A DNA stretch of 64,000 nt from Vibrio kanaloae (GTDB lineage Bacteria; Pseudomonadota; Gammaproteobacteria; Enterobacterales; Vibrionaceae), in the NCBI RefSeq assembly GCF_024347535.1, contig NZ_AP025497.1, forward strand, positions 1,426,001 through 1,490,000, written 5' to 3'. How positions within the stretch are numbered: position 1 is the first letter of the stretch; each line of letters starts with the position of its first letter. Under the pieces are notes generated by a model. It was not told the origin of the DNA and did not search any database. It was given only the letters and a program-made list of their open reading frames with translations. Position numbers and translations under genes: made by a program. Shown here in pieces: positions 55,958 to 64,000 of this stretch.

Positions 55958-57516
55958 TATAAGTTCTCCAAGTTCATCAGTCGTTGTTCTGCGGTGTCGA
56001 GAATGGCTTGTTGGTCTTGTTCGTCCATATTGTCCCAAGATCGATAAAGCATGCCCATTCTAGGGTTTCGGTTTAACTCATCACGATGTAGGTTCATAAA
56101 GCGCCAGTACAAGCTGTTGAACGGACAAGAGGCTTCACCACTGCGCGCTTTTATTTGGTAATGACAGCCTTTACAGTAATCACTCATACGATTGATGTAT
56201 GAACCACTGGCAGCATAGGGCTTAGTTCCTACGATACCTCCATCAGCAAATAGCGCCATCCCTCGTGTATTTGGCATTTCGACCCATTCAATCGCATCTA
56301 CGTAAATACCAAGGTACCAACTGTCGACTTGGTCAGGTGATATTCCAGCTATCAAACAGAAGTTGCCAGTGATCATCAGCCTCTGAATGTGATGCGCATA
56401 AGCAAACTTTAGAGATTGACCAATGGCGTGCTTCATGCAATTCATCTTGGTTTGACCATCCCAAAAGTAATGAGGTAATTGTCGGTCGGCTAGATAATGG
56501 TTTTTATTGGCATAAGCGGGCATGTTAGCCCAATACACGCCACGAATGTATTCGCGCCAACCGAGTATCTGACGTACGAAACCTTCCACCTGCGCAATAT
56601 CGATGCTTGCTTTATCTTGAGCTTTAGAGGCTTCATAAGCCGAAAGTGCCGCTTCAATTACTTCACGAGGGCTTAGCAGCTTGCTGTTTAATGAGAAAGA
56701 GAGGCGACTATGATACAAACTCCACTTTGAATCGTGTTCTGTTGTCATTGCATCTTGAAATTGACCGAACAATGGCAAGCAGACTTGGCAAAAATGGGCG
56801 AGTAGAGACAAGCTTTGAGCACGGTTCACTGGCCATAAGAGTTGAGCGTCAACTTCGCCAATCGTTTTGACGTGATGCCGCTCGATACGCTTCAAAATGT
56901 CCGAGATATTGTTAGCGAACATCAAAGGCTGTGGTAAGTTGCCAATGTCTTGCTTCTTAAGCTTTTTACGGTTATTGGCATCGTAATTCCACTTACCACC
57001 AACCGGTTTTTCATCTTCCAACAGAATGTTGAAACGTTTTCTCATTCGGCGATAGAAGTGTTCCATCATGATGTGTTTATCTTGCGGGAACTGCGTTTCT
57101 ATCTCCTCAAACGGAAATAAGAAGTGCTCTGTATCGCAACACCCTTTGGTGACATTGGTTAGCTTGAGCTTCGCCATTTGCTGAAGCAGACGATATTCAT
57201 CTGGCCTCTGGTATTCGAACTTGTCAGCATCGAACTCGTGTACATAGTGTTGAAGTAGGCCGTCTAGGTTTTCAAATTGCGCCGTGTCATCCAGTGTTAA
57301 ATGCAGCACCTGATGACCTTGTTGGGTGAGTTCTTTAGTGAAGTAAGACATGGCGGAGAAAAATGCCATGACTTTCTGAATGTGAGAATCAACGTAATCG
57401 GTTTCTTGTTTGAGCTCTGCGATTATGTAAATGACATCATCGTTAACTTGCTGAAACCAAGAGTGCTCAATGTTGAGTTGGTCACCTAAGATGAGGCGCA
57501 CAGTATTGAATTTCAT
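55957..57516 (-). CDS. Prokaryotic (6-4) photolyase (FeS-BCP cryptochrome/photolyase)
   Basis: A 519-residue photolyase of the iron-sulfur bacterial group. Four cysteines at 360, 448, 451 and 464 have the same spacing as the 4Fe-4S ligands of Agrobacterium PhrB (350, 438, 441, 454). N-terminal Rossmann domain starts with LILGDQLN; the FAD-binding helices include WREYIRGVYWA and SWYLGIYVDAIEW. It repairs (6-4) photoproducts using light. The start has AGGACG before it. Stop overlaps the SDR start. Confidence 0.92.
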   Translation of the reverse strand: MKFNTVRLILGDQLNIEHSWFQQVNDDVIYIIAELKQETDYVDSHIQKVMAFFSAMSYFTKELTQQGHQVLHLTLDDTAQFENLDGLLQHYVHEFDADKFEYQRPDEYRLLQQMAKLKLTNVTKGCCDTEHFLFPFEEIETQFPQDKHIMMEHFYRRMRKRFNILLEDEKPVGGKWNYDANNRKKLKKQDIGNLPQPLMFANNISDILKRIERHHVKTIGEVDAQLLWPVNRAQSLSLLAHFCQVCLPLFGQFQDAMTTEHDSKWSLYHSRLSFSLNSKLLSPREVIEAALSAYEASKAQDKASIDIAQVEGFVRQILGWREYIRGVYWANMPAYANKNHYLADRQLPHYFWDGQTKMNCMKHAIGQSLKFAYAHHIQRLMITGNFCLIAGISPDQVDSWYLGIYVDAIEWVEMPNTRGMALFADGGIVGTKPYAASGSYINRMSDYCKGCHYQIKARSGEASCPFNSLYWRFMNLHRDELNRNPRMGMLYRSWDNMDEQDQQAILDTAEQRLMNLENL

Positions 57517-57648
57517 AACACGTCCTAGTTTATAAACGTATGGTGTGAATCGTAGGTATCAGTTTGATAAGCAAATCAAATTATTGTGATTTATTAGCTA
57601 TTAGACGACTACGCGCTGACAAGCCGCCAAGATCACAAATTATTTTTG

Positions 57649-57678
57649 AGAGACAGAGACAGAGACAGAGACAGAGAT
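57649..57678. repeat. Tandem 6-bp repeat (AGAGAC)x4 plus AGAGAT
   Basis: Four exact AGAGAC units and one variant in the 268-bp gap between the photolyase start and the universal stress protein stop, upstream of the photolyase gene. Copy-number variation might change spacing in its promoter region. Confidence 0.93.
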
Positions 57679-57784
57679 AGGAAGGGTTTAGTTTAGGTCA
57701 AAAGCAAGATATAAAGAGGTCAGTATAAGCCAACCAATAATACCGATAGAGGTTGGCAGTGACGTTGGTTTTATACCAAAACAG

Positions 57785-58207
57785 TTATTCCATAGGAACC
57801 ACGAGAATGTCGACCGGAGATGTGTCGATAAGCTGCTTTGAATGGGAAATGATTTTGTGCCAAAAATCATGATGGTGCCCACACAGCAATAGGTCTACCC
57901 CGTGTGTTTCAATCGTGTTTTTGAGCTTATCGTTCAAATCCCCTGTACCCACAAATATATGTTTAATTGGCTGGTTGGCGTAAGTTTCGAATACTCTTAA
58001 CTTTGTTATCGCATCTTCATTGAAAGGTAAATCAATATTATCTTCATGAATATCAACGAGTTCTGGGTAAATTTCTCCGTGAGTCCCGTCGATATAGACA
58101 AACGAAATGCTTGCTTCTAGTTTGTCTGCGAAGAAGATCGCTTTATCAATGAGGATTTTAGTGTCGTCAGTTAGCTCAAGTGCGACCAGAATATGTCGGT
58201 ATTCCAT
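57785..58207 (-). CDS. Universal stress protein (UspA family)
   Basis: A 140-residue single-domain USP. It starts YRHILVALELTDD and ends VDLLLCGHHHDFWHKIISHSKQ...DILVVP. The family glycine-rich ATP loop (GxxGxxxxxxxxxG-S/T) is only partly kept, so it may be a non-ATP-binding UspA-type protein. A cytosolic stress role is inferred. Confidence 0.85.
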   Translation of the reverse strand: MEYRHILVALELTDDTKILIDKAIFFADKLEASISFVYIDGTHGEIYPELVDIHEDNIDLPFNEDAITKLRVFETYANQPIKHIFVGTGDLNDKLKNTIETHGVDLLLCGHHHDFWHKIISHSKQLIDTSPVDILVVPME

Positions 58208-58478
58208 AATTAAAGCCTATTGTTGTGAGTGATGTACTAAGCATAGTTTTTGTTTGAGCAAATGATATCGAAGGGATCTCATATTGGCGAAAATCATCAT
58301 GCAAAGATCTTCTAAACACTTTCACATATATATCACTTTGATTGATAAGAAATTTACAAAAGGTTGTTATAGTGATGCGAGTTCGATGCTCGACAAAGCC
58401 ATGAGAAGGCATATCAAAGCCACATATCGTTACTTTACGTGATTCGACAGATCAATCGCTAATAACTAAGAGACATCC

Positions 58479-59621
58479 ATGACCGTACTACTCACTATTC
58501 CCACTCGAACATTAGGCTTTGATTACGACATTGAAATTAGTGACTGGTCGCAAAAGCTCATTGGTTTTCATGTGCTTAAAGATGAACGACGCCCGCTTGA
58601 TGGTGGGATTGGCTTAAGTTTAAATCTCATTGAGCAATTTGATGTAACTGGTCGCTGGTTAGATTCGTTGCCGGCTCGGTATCGTGAAATCACAGACGAT
58701 TTTCCAGAGTACCAATATCAAATGTTGTGGTTAGCTGCGAATACGTATGAAGCGGCACAATTGTTGGAATTACGTCCGGTTATTTTGGCATTGATCTGTA
58801 TGAAATACAGCGTCGATAACCAAAGTGCATTGGATCTGAGCCGTTTAGGGCAAAAGAAAATTCTCGCAAAACTGGGGTTAGATAGCAGTAAAGCAACGCT
58901 TAAGTTCATCGATAAGTTAGAATTACACTACAATGTGGGTGATGAGCTTGACCATATTGTACGTATTCTTGAACCGCTGCAAAGGCGCGTCCTCAAGTTC
59001 AAGCATTACTCTAAAGTGGGTTATACTGCCTTGCGGTTGGATCAGGTTCATCCGTTTTTAACTGGCAGCCGATTGGGTATCGCAATGGTTGAAGAGGGAA
59101 GGCTCAATACACCGTCGAAAATGGCTATGTTTCAAGATGCGATATTATTGGGGCAGGATTTAGACATCGATGACCCTCTGCGTTCAATCACCAGCCAGAA
59201 CTCATTTGCAATGTTTGAACAACTTCATGATCGTTGGACAGAGCAGCGTCAGTTGCGTCGTTTAGAGGGAAATCGCCCTGTAGATATGGATATACCTTAT
59301 CCTGTTCCGTTGTTAGGTAATGATAATATCCACCCCATTATCGATTACTACGATCTTAAGCAAGAGGGCGTGGAGCAAAAACACTGCATTGGTGTATATC
59401 ATAACCGCATCATGAGCGATCGCTATATCGCGTTTCGTATGTTTAAACCACAAAGGCTAACCATAGGTTTGCGCCGAGCTCCTAACAAGTCGTTTCCTTT
59501 TGAAATCGACCAAATCTGCGGGAAACGTAATGCGCCACCTACAGAGGCAGCGCGACGAGTCATCCTCGATTGGCTAGAAGCGAGCAAAATACAGTTGAAA
59601 CAGAAAATACAATCGCTTTAA
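58479..59621 (+). CDS. PcfJ-like domain protein of unknown function
   Basis: A 380-residue protein. The C-terminal part has the PcfJ-like pattern: KHCIGVYHNRIMSDRYIAFR (His302-Cys303), then IGLRR, FEIDQICGKRNAPPTEAA and a final helix. The N-terminal 250 residues are helical and include DELDHIVRILEPL. PcfJ was named from a conjugative plasmid, but no mobility genes are nearby. It has no signal peptide. Function unknown. Confidence 0.65.
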   Translation: MTVLLTIPTRTLGFDYDIEISDWSQKLIGFHVLKDERRPLDGGIGLSLNLIEQFDVTGRWLDSLPARYREITDDFPEYQYQMLWLAANTYEAAQLLELRPVILALICMKYSVDNQSALDLSRLGQKKILAKLGLDSSKATLKFIDKLELHYNVGDELDHIVRILEPLQRRVLKFKHYSKVGYTALRLDQVHPFLTGSRLGIAMVEEGRLNTPSKMAMFQDAILLGQDLDIDDPLRSITSQNSFAMFEQLHDRWTEQRQLRRLEGNRPVDMDIPYPVPLLGNDNIHPIIDYYDLKQEGVEQKHCIGVYHNRIMSDRYIAFRMFKPQRLTIGLRRAPNKSFPFEIDQICGKRNAPPTEAARRVILDWLEASKIQLKQKIQSL

Positions 59622-59877
59622 TATAGTGAGCTCAGTTGCTTATTGAGAGGACGATCAGACAAAAAAGTGGTATTTAGACAATGTGACCAACACTCGTCTA
59701 CTGGAAATGCATCAACCTGCAAATTCTAGTGTATATACCCGATATCTTGCTGCTAAATCAGGCAACTAACGGTTATATAAGCTATCAGTACGATTTATTA
59801 CTGCAGTGGTTGAGCAACAAGCTTATATTGACTAGAATGACGCACTTTTTTTATTTACGCACATACAGGTAATGAAC

Positions 59878-60132
59878 ATGAGCGATACTAATTCAAAACC
59901 AGCTTTACCAGATCATCTTGCAGGCAACCCACGCAGCCCACATCACGTGGCTGAGTGTTTCGAATACCCAATCGGCATTCGTCTAAATGGTAAAGAGCGT
60001 ACGGATGTTGAAGAATACTGCATCAGCGAAGGTTGGGTTAAAATCCCTTCTCCTAAAGCGCTAGATCGTCGTGGTCAACCTATGCTTATTACTCTTAAAG
60101 GTACTGTAGAAGCGTTCTACATCGAAGAGTAA
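59878..60132 (+). CDS. DUF3297 family protein
   Basis: An 84-residue protein matching DUF3297 over its length: PDHLAGNPRSPHH, GIRLNGKERTDVEEYC, EGWVKIPSPKALDRRGQPM and LKGTVEAFY. ATG 59872 is also in frame, but AGG is only three bases from it and well spaced for 59878. Function unknown. Confidence 0.87.
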   Translation: MSDTNSKPALPDHLAGNPRSPHHVAECFEYPIGIRLNGKERTDVEEYCISEGWVKIPSPKALDRRGQPMLITLKGTVEAFYIEE

Positions 60133-60323
60133 TCGTTGGAGTAACTCGCTAATCTTTGGTGTCATTATCAAATATAGAGTTACCAAGCGTTATCACTTTA
60201 AAGGGCTTAGAGAAATCTAGGTCCTTTTTGTTTTTCTGCATTTGCAATTGCTGCAAGACTACTGTCTGTTACTCCCTTACTGAGGGCTAACTGACTGAAC
60301 CTTATATTCAAACTGGAAAGATC

Positions 60324-60787
60324 ATGGAAGAAAGAAGCCAAGCTTATCTCGATAGCTACCTCAGCACATTGCCAGCCGAAGTGGCTTCGCAATACACCTC
60401 TTTTAGTGCCGACTATTACTGTGCTGATGAATACAACGCCAATCTCTGCGCTCAGTTGATTCTCAAGGGCGAAAAACAGGCGTCTTGCAGCCTTGAATAT
60501 TGGTACAGCCATGAAGGGGAAGCGATGCCTGTCGTAGGACATTTGCAAGTCGTCACCGATTGGGATGGCAAGCCAGTTGTATTGTAGAGATTACCTCAGT
60601 GTCATTGTGCAAATACAATGAAGTAACCGCTGAATTTGCTGCCGCAGAAGGTGAGGGTGATAAAACACTCGAATGGTGGAGAGAAGCGCACTGGAACTTC
60701 TTCTCTCGTGAATGTGAAGAGCTAAAAATCTCGCCAACTGAAGACATGATGCTGGTATTAGAGCGCTTCAAAGTGGTTCATCAATAA
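60324..60787 (+). pseudogene. ASCH-domain protein gene with a single-base frameshift
   Basis: Residues up to WDGKPV are in one frame (60324-60578) and the continuation CIVEITSVSLCKYNEVT...WREAHWNFFSRECEE...MMLVLERFKVV is in the next frame, ending at 60787. Adding one T in GTT at 60576-60578 joins them as one ASCH (PUA-like) protein of about 154 residues; as written, the first frame stops at TAG 60585-60587. Motifs LILKGEKQASCS and GHLQVVTDWDG are typical. Either a real frameshift or an assembly error in a short T run. Confidence 0.85.
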
Positions 60788-60867
60788 AAGGTATTTTTTG
60801 ATTCATAATGTGTGGCACTTTATGTTTAGGTTATAGTGGCCAATAAACAGTAATAAGGTCGACAACA

Positions 60868-61368
60868 ATGAGCTTAACCGTTAGAGAAGTTACAATCGAT
60901 GATGCACGAGGCATTATCGATGTGTTGAACCCGATCATTATCGAAGCTCGTTATACGATCTTGGATCAGACTTTTTCTATTGATGAAGAAAGGGTATTTA
61001 TCGAATCATTCCCTGAACGCGGTGTGTTCTGCGTTGCGGTTAACGAGCAAAATACACAAGTACTTGGTTTCCAAAACGTAGAGCCGTTTGCTTCTTACAC
61101 TAAAGCATTTGATCATGTAGGCATTATTGGTACTTATGTCGATGCTAATTGCCGTGGCCAAGGTGTCGCCAATCAGTTGTTTGAGTACACAATCGAAGCG
61201 GCTAAAACCAAGGGCTATGAAAAATTATTCGCGTATGTACGAGCAGACAACAAGCGCGCACTAGCGGTCTATATCAAGCAAGGCTTTGAAATCGTCGGAA
61301 CGGCTAAGAAGCACGCTAAGATTGGCGACCAATACTTTGATGAAATTCTTATTGAGAAGTTCTTATAG
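60868..61368 (+). CDS. GNAT family N-acetyltransferase
   Basis: A 166-residue GNAT enzyme: VREVTIDDARGI start, acetyl-CoA loop in VDANCRGQGVANQLFEYTI, and NKRALAVYIKQGFEIVGTAKKHAKI, similar to phosphinothricin-acetyltransferase-like GNATs. Substrate unknown. First of three close genes (GNAT, HAD, Nudix; gaps of 34 and 11 bases), likely one operon. Confidence 0.85.
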   Translation: MSLTVREVTIDDARGIIDVLNPIIIEARYTILDQTFSIDEERVFIESFPERGVFCVAVNEQNTQVLGFQNVEPFASYTKAFDHVGIIGTYVDANCRGQGVANQLFEYTIEAAKTKGYEKLFAYVRADNKRALAVYIKQGFEIVGTAKKHAKIGDQYFDEILIEKFL

Positions 61369-61402
61369 GCCCGCTTAAATCATCGCATGCAGGAGGCAAG
61401 AG

Positions 61403-61972
61403 ATGAACAAGACAACAAAGCAAATCGAGCTAACGAAAATAGTGTTGTTCGACTGGGGTAATACGCTGATGGTCGATTTCCCAGGTGCACACGGGAAAAT
61501 GTGTGATTGGGAGACAGTTCAAATGGTTGAGGGCGCTCAGGAAGTACTTTCTGAATTATCGAAAACCCACCAGCTTTATGTGGTGACTAACGCGGCAGAC
61601 TCAAGCGAGCAAGACATTATCAAAGCTTTTGAACGAGTAGGGCTTACTCGGTATTTATCTGGCTATTTTTGCAAAGCTACCCTTGGCCTATCTAAATACG
61701 ACTCGGGTTTTTATCCCGCCATCATTTCTAAACTCGGTGTAAAGCTAAAAGAAATCACGATGGTCGGAGACACCTTAGATAAAGATATCTCTCCTGCAAT
61801 AGAGGTGGGGTTGCAAGCCATTTGGTTAAACTCCAGTGGCAAGAAGCTTAGCGAATCAAGCTCTTCAAGTGTCGTGCAGATTCAATGTTTGAGTGAGCTG
61901 TTGGAGAAGCCGTTGTCGATAAATCTAACTGCGGCCAGATTAAATAAAAAACGAAAACTAAAACAGAAATAA
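61403..61972 (+). CDS. HAD family hydrolase
   Basis: A 189-residue HAD hydrolase with motif I DWGNTL (nucleophile Asp near residue 13), motif II TNAADSS, the motif III Lys in LSKYDSGFY and motif IV VGDTLDKDI. The first motif has W instead of the usual aliphatic residue (D-x-G-x-T kept). AGGAGG lies before the ATG. A small-molecule phosphatase is likely. Confidence 0.85.
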   Translation: MNKTTKQIELTKIVLFDWGNTLMVDFPGAHGKMCDWETVQMVEGAQEVLSELSKTHQLYVVTNAADSSEQDIIKAFERVGLTRYLSGYFCKATLGLSKYDSGFYPAIISKLGVKLKEITMVGDTLDKDISPAIEVGLQAIWLNSSGKKLSESSSSSVVQIQCLSELLEKPLSINLTAARLNKKRKLKQK

Positions 61973-61983
61973 GGTCTAAGAAC

Positions 61984-62385
61984 ATGAATAAGGTAATTGA
62001 TAAGCTGGCTTGGATATTCATCAAAGACGGCAAGTTGTTGATGGTGAGATCAAAAGGCAAAGAACTGTTCTACCTACCGGGTGGTAAGCGTGAAGCTGGC
62101 GAAAGTGACGAGCAAGCACTGGTTCGCGAAATCAAAGAAGAGATCTCAGTCGATTTAGTGCCAGATTCCATCAAATACGTTGAGACCTTTACAGGCCAAG
62201 CTGATGGCAAAGCGGAAGGCGTATCGGTGCAATTGACTTGTTATCTTGCTGATTATACTGGCGAACTGTCTCCAGATGCCGAAATCGAAGAGCTTAAGTT
62301 TGTGGATAGCAACGACAGAGCGGTATGTTCGTTGGCAGCACTGGTTGCGCTTGATTGGTTAGAAGCGAACCAGTATTTGGCTTAA
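61984..62385 (+). CDS. NUDIX hydrolase
   Basis: A 133-residue Nudix protein; the Nudix box runs GKREAGESDEQALVREIKEE near residues 37-60 (GX5EX7REUXEE), with the terminal glycine replaced by serine. It hydrolyses a nucleoside diphosphate derivative. Last gene of the GNAT-HAD-Nudix run. Confidence 0.88.
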   Translation: MNKVIDKLAWIFIKDGKLLMVRSKGKELFYLPGGKREAGESDEQALVREIKEEISVDLVPDSIKYVETFTGQADGKAEGVSVQLTCYLADYTGELSPDAEIEELKFVDSNDRAVCSLAALVALDWLEANQYLA

Positions 62386-62438
62386 GATTTTAGCCGTTAT
62401 TAGCCGATATTGAAGATTGATCTTCAAAAGATCATCGT

Positions 62439-62873
62439 TTACGAATAGCTTGAAGGGCGGCTGTCTTTCATCAACAGGTCGAGTTTCCTTTGAGCTTTCT
62501 TCGTGTCTTGTAAATCCACCACCTCAATCATTTCACACTCATCTCGTACCATCTCGTTAATTAGGCTTGGGTAGTGTCGGCAATCTTCTGGTCGGTCTAA
62601 GTAAATGCTACATGTGTACTTGGCTTGAGCCTTGGTGTCTTTCGTCGGAACTAGCTCCAGAAAAGGGCAGCGAGTTAAACGTTCACCAGATTCAGGGTCG
62701 AACCAGATCTCGCTTCCACGAACATACTCAAAGATGTCTGGGTTGAACAACTCCCACAAATCAATCTCTTCTTGCGTTGCGGCAAGGTCACCATCTCCGT
62801 ATTTGATACAGCATTTCCCGCATTGATTACAATTTTTCATTAGTGACTTCATTGGTTGGTGAGCTTTTATCAT
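62439..62873 (-). CDS. YkgJ family cysteine cluster protein
   Basis: A 144-residue protein with the YkgJ/CxxCxxCC zinc or iron-binding cluster CNQCGKCC near residue 15 and further cysteines (RCPFLE, CSIYLDRPEDCRHYP). In-frame ATGs at 62852 and 62840 are alternative starts; none has a strong ribosome-binding site. The function of the family is unknown. Confidence 0.83.
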   Translation of the reverse strand: MIKAHQPMKSLMKNCNQCGKCCIKYGDGDLAATQEEIDLWELFNPDIFEYVRGSEIWFDPESGERLTRCPFLELVPTKDTKAQAKYTCSIYLDRPEDCRHYPSLINEMVRDECEMIEVVDLQDTKKAQRKLDLLMKDSRPSSYS

Positions 62874-63049
62874 TTTACCACTGATAGGCGTGGCACGTTG
62901 ACTTTGTTGTTCATGGTTAAACCGTTACGGGGCGGGAACATGGAATAGCGGCACTTAAAATCAACTTATCTATGCACCACCACTCCAATCAAAGCTGTAA
63001 ACAGTGATACAATTTGCGCCTCTCACGTTATTCAAGCAAAGGCATCAAA

Positions 63050-63211
63050 ATGAGAACCGTATACACCACCGAAGGCAACATCAAAGCAAAGAAACAAAAA
63101 GAGGCTTACCCAAAGCTCGCTTTATGTGACAAGTGCGTTGGTGATTATGTGGTTATCGAGCAAGGTGAACGAACTTACAAGCCTTGTGCTAAATGTGGTG
63201 CCGACGATTAA
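63050..63211 (+). CDS. Small zinc-ribbon protein
   Basis: A 53-residue protein starting MRTVYTTEGNIKAKK. Two CxxC knuckles (CDKC and CAKC) mark a zinc ribbon. The frame extends upstream to TTG 63014, but ATG 63050 is preferred. Its TAA overlaps the rsuA ATG (TAATG), suggesting translational coupling. Function unknown. Confidence 0.78.
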   Translation: MRTVYTTEGNIKAKKQKEAYPKLALCDKCVGDYVVIEQGERTYKPCAKCGADD

Positions 63212-63909
63212 TGCGTCTTGATAAATACCTATGTAAAAGCACAGACCTAACCAAGCCTGAAGCGATTGAACGTATCCATAATGGCGAGGTGTACGTAAAC
63301 AGTGAAACAATCACCAATGAATCTGCTCAGGTTCATGAAAGCAACACCATCTTGTTGAATGGCACGCCGCTTAAGTTACGGGAATTTCGATACTTTTTAA
63401 TGCACAAACCTGCGGGCACTATCTGTTCCAATATCGACGAAGTTTATCCTTCACTGTTCAACTACATCGAGATAGACAAAGCATCAGAACTCCACATCGC
63501 AGGACGCTTAGATGCTGACACCACAGGCTTAGTCTTGATTACCGATGATGGGCGATGGTCATTCAACATCACGCTGCCAACCAAGTCATGTAAGAAAGTC
63601 TACCGTGTGACATTGTCACGAGATATCAAAGACGATGTCGCTGACAAGTTCAAAGCGGGCATTCAATTGCAAGGCGAGCAAAAACCGATGCGTCCGGCAG
63701 AGCTCGAAGTGATTACCAGTAAAGAAGTGCTGTTGACCATTACAGAAGGTAAGTTTCATCAAGTAAAACGAATGTTTGCTGCGGTCGGGAATCGAGTTGT
63801 TGGCCTACACCGTGAACAGATTGGTGATGTTCGTTTAGATGTTGAAGCAGGCCAGTGGCGTTATTTAACTAAAGCCGAAGTCGACTCATTTCAACAAGAC
63901 TCTGAATAA
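63211..63909 (+). CDS. rsuA: 16S rRNA pseudouridine(516) synthase RsuA
   Basis: A 232-residue pseudouridine synthase with an N-terminal S4 RNA-binding domain (MRLDKYLCKSTDL) and catalytic motif AGRLDADTTGLVL (nucleophile Asp near residue 98), plus GKFHQVKRMFAAVGN. It aligns with E. coli RsuA including TLSRDIKDDVADKF. ATG 63211 overlaps the upstream stop; the longer frame (63193) is rejected. RluE/RluF-type relatives are possible but less alike. Confidence 0.86.
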   Translation: MRLDKYLCKSTDLTKPEAIERIHNGEVYVNSETITNESAQVHESNTILLNGTPLKLREFRYFLMHKPAGTICSNIDEVYPSLFNYIEIDKASELHIAGRLDADTTGLVLITDDGRWSFNITLPTKSCKKVYRVTLSRDIKDDVADKFKAGIQLQGEQKPMRPAELEVITSKEVLLTITEGKFHQVKRMFAAVGNRVVGLHREQIGDVRLDVEAGQWRYLTKAEVDSFQQDSE

Positions 63910-63974
63910 ACGCTGTAACCACTTAAAGCGTTAAGCGTGTCAGCACTGGAATATCAACACTATAAGGATGTAGG

Positions 63975-64000
63975 ATGGAAAACCTCAAAGTCTCAGAAAT
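63975..64000 (+). CDS. N-terminal start of an unidentified gene (partial)
   Basis: ATG 63975 with AAGGATGTAGG upstream opens MENLKVSE and runs off the window. A CBS-domain protein would fit such a start, but the eight residues do not decide it. Confidence 0.5.

Noticed and set aside
60207..60548. 113-codon minus-strand frame
   Set aside because: Antisense to the ASCH-domain gene, whose protein motifs are clear on the plus strand.

Overview
The window looks like a piece of chromosome from a marine Vibrio, probably of the Splendidus clade. This is inferred from close similarity of many products to Vibrio and E. coli proteins (CydA, MetA, TcyP, RsuA, YhhY type), the mixed-strand layout of short operons, AT-rich intergenic regions, and a secreted chitin-active lytic polysaccharide monooxygenase. 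The species is not proven by the sequence alone.

Layout. 1-2.6 kb: the tail of an unidentified gene, cystine symporter TcyP and an NAD(P)-binding oxidoreductase. 3-12 kb: vitamin B12 salvage, with a flavin reductase-family protein followed by the cobT-cobS-cobU-cobC cluster, then (after an M3 peptidase and a stand-alone astE) the B12 importer genes btuC-btuD. No cobalamin riboswitch was recognised. 12-18.5 kb: RidA-like protein and quinone-oxidoreductase-like protein with a divergent LysR regulator, a small protein of unknown function, a multidomain AA10 LPMO, and a MocR-type GntR/aminotransferase regulator. 18.6-21.5 kb: a complete cytochrome bd operon, cydA-cydB-cydX, preceded by a direct repeat that could be the MocR operator. 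21.7-34 kb: mostly single genes: acetyltransferase, MazG-like protein, two diguanylate cyclases (the second at 34-36 kb), DUF1415, a MFS exporter with divergent LysR, a 266-bp MITE-like element, glutaredoxin-like protein, YgjP-type metalloprotease, rRNA methyltransferase RlmF, a PilW-like lipoprotein, metA under a clear MetJ operator array, DUF3859 and an M20 peptidase.

36-38.7 kb is the most accessory-looking stretch. A membrane-anchored DUF2726 protein with a topoisomerase-type zinc ribbon, two tRNA-Val(GAC) genes, a zinc-ribbon frame broken by an in-frame stop, and an HNH endonuclease whose ATG overlaps that frame's stop. I consider it the best candidate for an undescribed system, but its function is unknown. 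38.7-41 kb holds a divergent purA paralogue with its own LysR regulator. 41-48 kb carries a chemoreceptor, a DHH phosphoesterase, a methyltransferase, an acetyltransferase and a secreted subtilase with a large insertion.

48.8-54 kb is the sbcD-sbcC DNA repair operon. It is followed by a RIO kinase, a (6-4) photolyase translationally coupled to a short-chain dehydrogenase, a universal stress protein, a PcfJ-like protein and DUF3297. An ASCH-domain gene at 60.3-60.8 kb carries a one-base frameshift. The window ends with a GNAT-HAD-Nudix operon, a YkgJ-type cysteine cluster protein, a small zinc-ribbon protein coupled to pseudouridine synthase rsuA, and the first eight codons of a further gene. 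Two short microsatellite-like repeats (a 7-bp unit near 45.7 kb and a 6-bp unit near 57.65 kb) lie in intergenic DNA.
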